64,000 nt of DNA from Arenicola marina (lineage: Eukaryota; Annelida; Polychaeta; Arenicolidae). The position numbers were made by a program, and so were the translations under genes. The DNA is taken from NCBI GenBank assembly GCA_964019135.1, contig OZ025249.1, positions 33,741,759-33,805,758 on the forward strand, in the 5' to 3' direction. Each line of letters starts with the position of its first letter. Position 1 is the first letter of the stretch. Positions 38,950 to 64,000 of the stretch are shown here, piece by piece. The notes below the pieces were generated by a model that searched no databases, was not told where the DNA came from, and was given only the letters and a program-made list of their open reading frames with translations.

Positions 38950-40455
38950 AGTAGACAACTAACGATCACTCCCCATCTTATTAATCGTTAGATGTAATAC
39001 ATTTCTCTGGTTTGGTACCGTTGGAATATGGTTTATTTTACATGTATACCGAGAACATTAGACTTGAGTAGAGCGAACCAGCTGCAAGTATGAAGTCAGC
39101 GGTATAGTGTAATAAACCAATGGTAAACTGGGTGTTCGCTAGAATTTTACTAAAATTATTTAAGCTTTATTGCTTTGGTTTAAACGATAAAGATGCTTTT
39201 AAGTTGCCATTTACGTTTGATCACGTATATAATTCTTCATGAATGATTATAATTTCAGTATTAGTTTACCTTAGTTGATTGCATGTCTCCATAGACAATC
39301 CAGTGGTATGGACGCAAAATTAAACATTTGTCGAGACCATTGTGGGACCGCTTGAAATGCGCCTGTATCGATCGGTATCCTGTAAATAAATGATGGTGTC
39401 CAAAATAATTCCATTGTCTCTGTATTACTTTTACTGTTCATTTGACGATCCAACGCTAGTTTCCCAGAGGTTAATTGTTTAATAAATAATTGACGATTTG
39501 GGGACTTCACATCACACACGGCCTGGGGTCTTCAAACCAGAAACGACTGGTCACAGTTGTGCCCTATATCCCGACAAAATGAGAGTGAACGCACCCGTCT
39601 GCATAATCTGTTCATGGATGGGGCGATGTCTTAGGACAATAGACCGTTCCACGGGAAATTCTGGCAATCGCGTGTTTCGGGTGAACTCTAGCCCGCTCTG
39701 CGCTGCATAGCATGCAAAAGACGAGTACCGACTTAAAGGAAACCGCCAGAATGGCCTCTAACGCTGCTTTACCGATTCATATAACACCCAAGTGTCTTAT
39801 CTTCCAAATCACAGAATTTTCTGTCTTGTCTGTAGCAAGAGGCGATACTCCAGAAACCGAAATAACGCCTACTCTGTTAGCACAACAAGAGCGCGTGATC
39901 GTCATAAATATAAATAGCTGCGATTCTAACTCCAATCATAAGGAGACAATAGTTGCAGGAGATTTTTCAGTATGTTTGGATGCTTTTTTCCCATGAAACA
40001 CTAAGATGATGGTCTACTGCGCGGCTTGGAACTGCCGCAATTCAACTGTAAATGGCGGTCCTGATCTCTCGTTTCACGCGTTTCCCCTGAAGGGTACCTT
40101 CACTATGAGGAGTTCCCTCCACGAGATAACTTCCAGTTCTAACGTAAGGCGGCGCCACATGAAGAACAGTTTAACAACAGATTGTTAAACTGTTTATAAT
40201 CTGGTTTATAAGCTGTGATTCCATTATATAATATAATACTTACAGGAAAGCTTATAGAGACATCTTGTGTTTGTTCTGTGAATAATAATGCCATAGCACC
40301 AAACTACCCCTGAAACGTTGAAATCGGGCGCCTGAACCAACTCCATAGGCATGTATGGTAAACGCATGCGATAATTTATTTTCTAACCCGAAACAGGCAT
40401 TGTATATTTTTGAGGATAGAGGTCGCCTGGGGTTTAGTGGCATGTCGCGCAGGTT
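38950..40455. other. Gene-poor region
   Basis: No recognised gene, RNA or defined repeat. Short frames at 39498-39710, 39712-39996 and 40006-40188 lack domains; MMVYCAAWNCRNSTVNGGPDLSFHAFP at 40006 onward resembles the start of a THAP zinc finger (C..C then FH.FP) and may be a tiny transposon-derived fragment. Confidence 0.45.
40006..40140 (+). pseudogene. THAP-like zinc finger fragment
   Basis: The frame begins MVYCAAWNCRNST and continues LSFHAFPLKGTFTM. THAP domains begin with a C-x2-4-C pair close to the start methionine and have an F-H-x-F-P motif about 15 residues later, both present here. The rest of the domain (second Cys/His pair, AVPTIF box) is not visible, so this is a truncated remnant of a P-element-type transposase or host THAP gene. 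Confidence 0.5.
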
Positions 40456-40461
40456 TTAATG

Positions 40462-40770
40462 TAGTCCGGTCGCTTAGGTCAAAATTTTTAGGCGATATCA
40501 TGACACGAGTGACTAAAGCACCAAACTTCGTACACTTACTAACTAGCACCTGGGGAATCTCTCCGGGTGGGGGTGCTCGGGCTGAGACGTCTTTATCACG
40601 GTAATTTTAAGGTCATTTCTGGGTCAAAGAGTCGTTGAGGTCAAAATTAAGGCGATATCGTGACACGACTGACTAAAGCACCACATTTCGTACGTACATT
40701 TACTATTTAGCACCTGGGGAATCTTTCTGGATGGCGGTGCCCGGGGCTGTATCAAGGTCATATCAAAGCC
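40462..40770. repeat. Diverged tandem duplication of about 165 bp
   Basis: Two adjacent units each contain GGTCAAAATT, GGCGATATC(A/G)TGACACGA, TGACTAAAGCACCA and AGCACCTGGGGAATCT. A third, inverted and diverged copy lies at about 44200-44345 (GGTGCTTTAGTCACT, TGTCACGATTTTTTCC). The family is unidentified. Confidence 0.6.
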
Positions 40771-40929
40771 AAAGGGTCGCATCATGCAAAAATGAAGTTC
40801 GGCCTTTACCTTTGGAAAATGCTCAGTCGCATCCTACAAGGAAGCGGCTGGACTACAGGAATGGCCGAATCCTTCATAAAGGGACGCCAATCAAACTTTG
40901 GAAGGCTTCGGCGACATATGTGTTCAAAA

Positions 40930-43560
40930 CATCACAATTAAAGGCACAGATACTGCGGGCGAGGAATATCAAATGCTACTGCCAATGGGAAATTAAAGCT
41001 AGATGCTATCGGAGAGCCCCACGTATTTTTATAGAAACTTTGATCCTTATCTTTGTCCGTACATAGGGTGACATTATAACTTCACCCTGTACGTTGATGT
41101 CCTGGAGAAGCTGACACATTGGTTCTTTGCCATAGACCAGCAGAGCCATGCCCGATGGGTTCCCGTTTATGTTAGAGATATGACATTCCTGTGAAATGAG
41201 AGAAACAGTGGCGCCATTCTGGGTTTTTCCCATAACACAAAGGAGGTTCTGAGCCATCCCTACATTAGGCACATGAGTAAAACAACGCCAAGTAAAGATT
41301 GCCGGAGGCGCTGTTGGGCTAACAGAGCACATTGCGGCGCTTAAGAGGTGGATGGTCTCCGGTCCAGAGCAAGTCAGGCTATACCACGGAGAATGACGTT
41401 AATATGAGGAATCGTGTAATGAAAGCGTCAACGGGCTTTGCTCAAATGGATTTTGTCAAAGAACAACCCCTGTGCAGAAGAATCAGAGGAGCTCATAGCA
41501 CTTGACACACACAGCGGTGTTAACAAGGAAGTGGACTGCACGCTTCGTGCCATGGAGGACCTCGGGCAGAAAAACTACGAAGCGTACGTAACACGTACGC
41601 CGGTACGTTCTTGGCGAGAAGACCGTTTCCGTACACTAAGCAATAGTATCCCTAATATTCAAACATCACCCGGTGAAACGGAAAAAATATTTCGAGGCTT
41701 CAGATGTAAAATATAAATAGCGACTAGTACCAGCCAACTATTCATCACCAGTCAAGTTCGTGGAGTGGACTTCATGCACGAATCATATTTTGCCCCCGGT
41801 CTTTCAGTCAACACGGAGAACTGAGGAATCCAAGTCGTAAATTGCTGTTGCTGAATTTCTTGGAACCCTGTCAGCCGGATAGTAAGGGAGAGGAATATCA
41901 AAGCTCTAAAACATTAAAGGTGATATCGCGAATATCGAGGAATTCACAGACTGATATATGACGGATCGCCGTAAATAGGGAAACGTTCTTCGCGTTGAAC
42001 CAGTAATTGTACGGATAACGATCTCCCCAAATTGCCAACAGCTAATCACGAATCTCTGAGAAGTCCTGAATGCCAATCGCGGAAGTCGGAAAAGACATTC
42101 CCTCCCTCCTGAAAGGGATGAAACGTTTGGTTGGTTATTCAGGACGCTTTAACCACTTTTGGTCATATTGCGTGGAGCCATGTCCCCGGGGGTATAACCC
42201 CCTACACTTTACGACGAAAGACCTGGCATCTTTATCCTGCGACCACACAGACATAACCACAACAGGGAACCACCGACCGAACCACCGACCCAGGCTCTCA
42301 GATGGCCAGAACACTCAATGCGAACGCTCTAGCCCACTGAGCTCTCGCGCCGGGCCCTGACGTTTGGTGACTACAGCGCTGAAATATTTCCAAGCTGCAG
42401 ACGCCTGTACGAGTCTTGGATGTGGTGTGGAAAAAAAGGGGAGAATTGCCTTAAGGAGCGCTACACGTTCGGTATGAGGGAAAGGGATACGGAGGAAAGT
42501 TTCTCCACAAACAAGATTGATTTACGTTTGACCAACTTTCTTACAAGAGTTGCAATTTACGGGGAACTGTTTACTTTGCTGACGTTTCGATGTTGCTGCC
42601 GAATATCCGGCTCGCAAGGAAGTGAATATGACCTCTGGAAGCTCCGTGATCTCCCAAGGCAATAACACGTTTAAAGCGTCGTCCGATTATGAGGAGGCCG
42701 ATACAAGAATGTGCATTCATATCCAGGATGCCTTGCAAATAGGTGCACGGTGTATCATGGTCGACACAGACGTGTGTTGGGGCCCAAAACGTCCGACTGC
42801 CCAAAACATCCTACATAACTAAGAACAAACTAACAGTTACATTTGACGTTGCAATCCTACACAATCTCGTTAGCCACAAGACACTACCGATATGAAGTCG
42901 CGATACGCTCGTTTTGTAGCTCTTACCGTTAGCGATATACGCATAACATTAAAGTTTCATGAGAAGCTGGGAGGGGGGGGGGCAGACGTGTGAGCTTCAG
43001 TATGGGAACGGTGCATAACAAGGCACGGAAAAGGCGTTAGCAGTACTTTACAGCCTTGGTCTCTTTGCTCGTTATGGAACTTGTCACACCCTCCGAAACC
43101 AGATCTACCCATTAAAACAATACGAGATTAGAAGGGTGGAACAAAAATGAAACAAATCTGGGGACATATTTATTCTTTGATGACCGTGTTGTGCTTGGAC
43201 AAAAATCGGCGTCTAACTGTGCATTATGTTATAGGTGTGAAAGTCATGATCCTGGCCCGTTTTGGGCAGTCGGACGTTTTGGGTTCTCACAGACGTGGTG
43301 GTGATCGTAAATTCGGTGTATTCTTTGAACTGACCAGAACACATCTGGACGTTGTGCTGTGGCTGGCATTTGGCATTGGCATTACTTTATCACATCAACT
43401 CCATTTGTTGTCCGCTCGGCCAGGACAAGTCCAGTACGTTCTCTGCCATTTTACTACGCCTTTACCGGGTCCGATTCAACAACCCAATTCAATGGCAAAA
43501 CAAAGACATCTGCTTGGCAAGCATGGGAATCATTTTAGTTACTGAAGTTGCTGAAGGTTT
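40930..43560 (+). pseudogene. Decayed transposon-associated gene (EEADTR / FTGCDTT family)
   Basis: Fragments in different plus-strand frames follow the order of an uncharacterised protein family that is abundant in invertebrate and fish genomes: LYVDVLEKLTHWFFAID and ARWVPVYVRDM (about 41080-41190), SEELIALDTHSG (about 41480), LFITSQVRGVDFMHE (about 41737), SSDYEEADTRMCIHIQDAL (about 42680), VLWLAFGIG (about 43355) and FYYAFTGSDSTTQFNGK (about 43449). They are separated by stop codons and frameshifts, and a SINE is inserted at 42145-42358, so the gene is dead. Family members are commonly repeated and probably travel with DNA transposons, but the enzyme activity is not known to me. Confidence 0.7.
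42145..42358 (-). mobile_element. tRNA-derived SINE, reverse copy
   Basis: Reverse complement of the SINE at 38724-38949: starts CGCTTTAACCACTTTTGGTC and ends GAGCTCTCGCGCCGGGCC. The tRNA-like part is diverged. It interrupts the decayed gene, so it inserted after or during that gene's decay. Confidence 0.8.
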
Positions 43561-44587
43561 CACATTTCCAGCGCTTCATTCTTTAAACCACTGTCCATCG
43601 AATCACTGTTTTTCAAGTTATTAGAGCATTTTAATTACCTGCATCCTCCACGCCAGCTCTACATTTTGTGAATACATAAACGTTCTACGGAAAAGGCTCT
43701 TTCCAAAGTAGAGCGCCGATGATGCATCCCAGGCACCGACACATAGGCCCCGTTAGTTCGGTTAGCCACACCAAGGATGGCAAATGGGAACTAATCTGGA
43801 CGACGTTACCTGAGGCAACGAAAAGTTACAACCTCTCAAGTGCAACTATTATCAACTTACATAAAATAGCTCGACTTAACAGGTCATTCAGCGTATCCCA
43901 CGTCCGACGGTCCTGCAGGTAGTGCCTTATGGCGCAACGCGATTATACCCTGATCGGACTCCGTTGGATTCCGATGCAGCGACCATAAGGATGCTCTCTC
44001 TGCTGTGCCCATAATATTGATCTTAATCTGACTTTTAAGAGAGGCATAGTAAATCCAGCTTCATAATGGTTCTATGAATGCTCAGCCAGTTGGCATAAGT
44101 TAATTACAGCATAAAATTAGTATCAATCCGATGGTCATCTGAGATATCCATATATGAAAATGGTGGTACCTATTGGCAGTTGCACTAACTGATCTTTGCC
44201 CTCGACCGGACCTTGATAACGACCTCTCAGATCGGGCATCCCCCTCCAGAAAGATTCTACAGGTGAAACTTAGTAAGTGTACCTTAATTGGTGCTTTAGT
44301 CACTTTGTCACGATTTTTTCCCTAAGCGACCGGACTAATTTTGCAAGTAGTTGTTACGGACATCTTAGACTGACACTAGGTCATATTTGCTCTTATATCT
44401 ATACTTTTATTTCCGTTCCCATGGAGTCTTTTAATGCGCTCTAGCTCGTCTAGTGAACTCTACCAGACCAGCCATGGAGAACTCGGAGACTGCTTTGTAT
44501 ACTTCTACGAACTTTGGGAATTTGCTTCCCCACTCCCTGGAAACAAATGAATTCCATCGAACACATCGATGGATGCCACATACAGGG
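43561..44587. other. Repeat-derived non-coding DNA
   Basis: No gene recognised. It includes the inverted third copy (about 44200-44345) of the duplicated unit at 40462-40770. Confidence 0.5.
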
Positions 44588-45329
44588 TGCGCACTTGGCG
44601 CAAGTGCCCCCAGGCAAGCCTGCTTCTCTAGGGGCACAATGGTAACAATGTTAAAATCCTTCGACGTTAGTAGGGAATCGACTGTAGCTTTTATTATAAT
44701 GCGGGCGCGTACAATAATAGTGCTTACGTATTCTATATACCTTGTTCTATCTTCTGACATCAAGAAAGTGTGTCAACACTAGATTGTTCCAGTCATATTT
44801 TCGCGAACAAATGTTGGAGCATGCGACTTTTCCCTACTAACCGCCATGTATATGCAGCGCCACCTGGCGAATCCCGCCACCATTTGAACCATATGTAGCC
44901 TGGGTCCCAAACTTTGTAACAGTCAATGACCTGTGAAAGAGGGCGCTGCTGTTGTCCTTAAGTTCAGTGAGCGACTGACAAGGCCCTCTAGCGGAGAGTC
45001 ATATGCTAACGGAGAGGAGGAACCAACTCGCATTCACAGGTACCGACATCCGCCAAAAACAAATATGGCGGATGGCTGGTCGGGAACAGTTGTGGGCTCC
45101 AACATTTCTTCGCGAAAATATAGTCGAAACAACCTAGTGTCGACACACTTTTTTGATATCAGATGATAGAACAAGGTATATAGAATACGTAAGCACTATT
45201 ATTGTACGTGCCCGCATTATAATAAAAGCTACAGTCGATTCACTACTAACGTCGAAGGATTTTAACATTGTTACCGTTGTGCCCCTAGAGAAGCGGGCTT
45301 GCCTGGGGGCACTTGCGCCAAGGTGCGCA
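44588..45329. mobile_element. Fold-back element with about 240-bp inverted arms
   Basis: The left arm (44588-44822) begins TGCGCACTTGGCGCAAGTGC and the right arm (45097-45329) is its reverse complement, ending GCGCCAAGGTGCGCA. The arms share long near-identical segments, including the GGTATATAGAATACGTAAGC region, and enclose about 275 bases containing GCGCCACCTGGCGAATC. Matching open frames on opposite strands are simply the two arms. It has the structure of a large MITE or fold-back transposon. Confidence 0.8.
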
Positions 45330-45981
45330 CAGGCTTGAAAAGTGCTTGAATTTTGACTGATGCCTGGAAAAGGTCATAACAGAAATGGGCCTCGAGGCAG
45401 ATGCAATGTACTTTGCTTTTTGCTTGAAAATAGGGCAGTTACAATGAAAAGTGCTAGATTTCAAACTGGACCGGGCACGGGCAAAGACTTGAGAAAAAAA
45501 CGTACAAAAGCTGGCTGAATTGAAGTAGCAATTAATAAAAGTAAAGTGGTTAACTCCAATAAATGCTGTTGGTAGGTAATAAATAAACGTGGACACTGCC
45601 TTTTTATTGTCATTCCTTATTTCCGCATATCAAAGATTGTATGCATAAAATTTAGTGCCAAGTTTTGCAATTTGTATGCTTAAAATAGACCAGAGAAGGT
45701 AACAATTGTCCTTGAAAAGTCCTTGAATTTTTCTATTTTTTGCCTTAAAAAGGCTTGAATTGGATGGAACCTTGCATGTATGAACCCTGTACATAAAATC
45801 AAAATCAACCGATCAAGCAGCGTTATTTACAACACCTCGAACAAAAACACAGTTAAACAAAGTCTTTTTTTTCGTTTTATTGAAGACAAAAAGTTGCCGG
45901 GTGTTGTGGCACCTTGTGTTGCATAGCAGAACCCTTTAGGCCAATAATGATAGCCTTGGGGGTTAATTAGACCTATAGATC
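45330..45981 (-). other. Downstream flank of the vWA/collagen gene
   Basis: Non-coding; contains several TGAAAAGTGCTTGAATTT-like motifs (45335-45355, 45710-45735). The 3' UTR of the neighbouring minus-strand gene must begin here, but no clear poly(A) signal was chosen. Confidence 0.45.
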
Positions 45982-63399
<17,418 letters not shown>

Positions 63400-64000
63400 C
63401 TACGGGAGACCAGAAGCCAGGAAACACCCTAAAGCCACAGGCCATTGCTTGGCGGAATCTGAATAGGCGTTTGAACCCACCTTTGTGCACACATGGCACG
63501 AGTCGGTCCGGTCCGGAGTTGGATAGATTCATGAAGGGGTTTTTCGAGTCACCTTTTTGTACACATGGGATAATCAGGACCAATTAAGTAGCCTCCATAA
63601 AGGACGTGATTTAATGGATTCACTTTATTCACCCCAATGAGCAATGTATGGTTCAAACAACCTGTGACAAATTCCTTTGAGGCCCATGGGAGGCTCACCC
63701 GTGGGCCGGACCATGTAATCATATTATGCTTACAATGATATTAATCCTGGGACATCGGTTAAATAAGTTAACCACATACAAATCCTAACGGATTTAATGG
63801 CGACTAGGAATACATTTGTCCATTACGATAACGGTTGCAATGCGACAGAATCTATAATGGCCTACAATGACCGATGCACTCGATGACAATATGTATGATA
63901 GGTGAATAAATATAGCTGTTTGCAATGACCCGCCCCCATCCGCCCCCCCCCACCCTTTTCACACACACACACACACACACATCCCCCATAGTCATCCACT
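63400..64000. other. Right edge: intron of the vWA/collagen gene
   Basis: No further exon of the vWA gene is recognisable. Fragments of the dispersed TTTGTGCACACA repeat occur at 63478-63500 and 63550-63570, and C-rich and (AC)n runs end the window (63940-63980). Confidence 0.5.

Overview
The window looks like nuclear DNA from an invertebrate bilaterian animal. Genes are split by many spliceosomal introns, large tandem repeats and short inverted-repeat elements fill the introns, and a tRNA-derived SINE is present. The proteins are animal-specific (STIL, Mediator subunit MED26, a von Willebrand A/collagen/EGF membrane protein). I cannot place it to phylum from the sequence alone.

Layout. 1-3.4 kb: no gene seen, only repeat relics. 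3.56-10.24 kb (+): MED26 in three exons; intron 1 holds a 27-bp minisatellite. 10.7-12.2 kb: a 37-bp minisatellite downstream of MED26. 15.26-27.94 kb (-): STIL, a centriole-duplication protein, in 16 phase-consistent coding exons (1624 codons plus stop), convergent with MED26. 34.00-36.33 kb (+): CMPK1 (UMP-CMP kinase), six exons, head to head with STIL as in vertebrates. 36.3-46 kb: gene-poor DNA with a SINE, a decayed transposon-associated gene and a long fold-back element. 45.98-63.40 kb (-), running off the right edge: a large gene for a single-pass membrane protein with two vWA domains, 281 uninterrupted Gly-X-Y triplets rich in threonine, EGF-like modules, a transmembrane helix and a short cytoplasmic tail (23 exons seen).

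Most unusual signal. Two minisatellites begin exactly at 5' splice sites and their units repeat the end of the exon plus the splice donor. In STIL, about 42 copies of a 61-bp unit fill nearly all of intron 12 (18.34-20.91 kb); nearly every unit carries the donor GTAAGT, and only the exon-proximal one keeps the frame open. In the vWA/collagen gene, about 26 copies of a 29-bp unit start at the donor of the second vWA domain (60.15-60.94 kb). A third small array (63.13-63.23 kb) abuts another donor of the same gene. Separately, the MED26 intron-1 array repeats a pyrimidine tract plus CAG, so it resembles about 30 tandem 3' splice sites on the sense strand.

The four genes do not form a pathway. 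MED26 acts in RNA polymerase II transcription, STIL in centriole assembly, CMPK1 in pyrimidine nucleotide synthesis, and the vWA/collagen protein at the cell surface or matrix. The STIL-CMPK1 pair is a conserved neighbourhood, and the roughly 6 kb between the two start codons may hold a shared promoter region.
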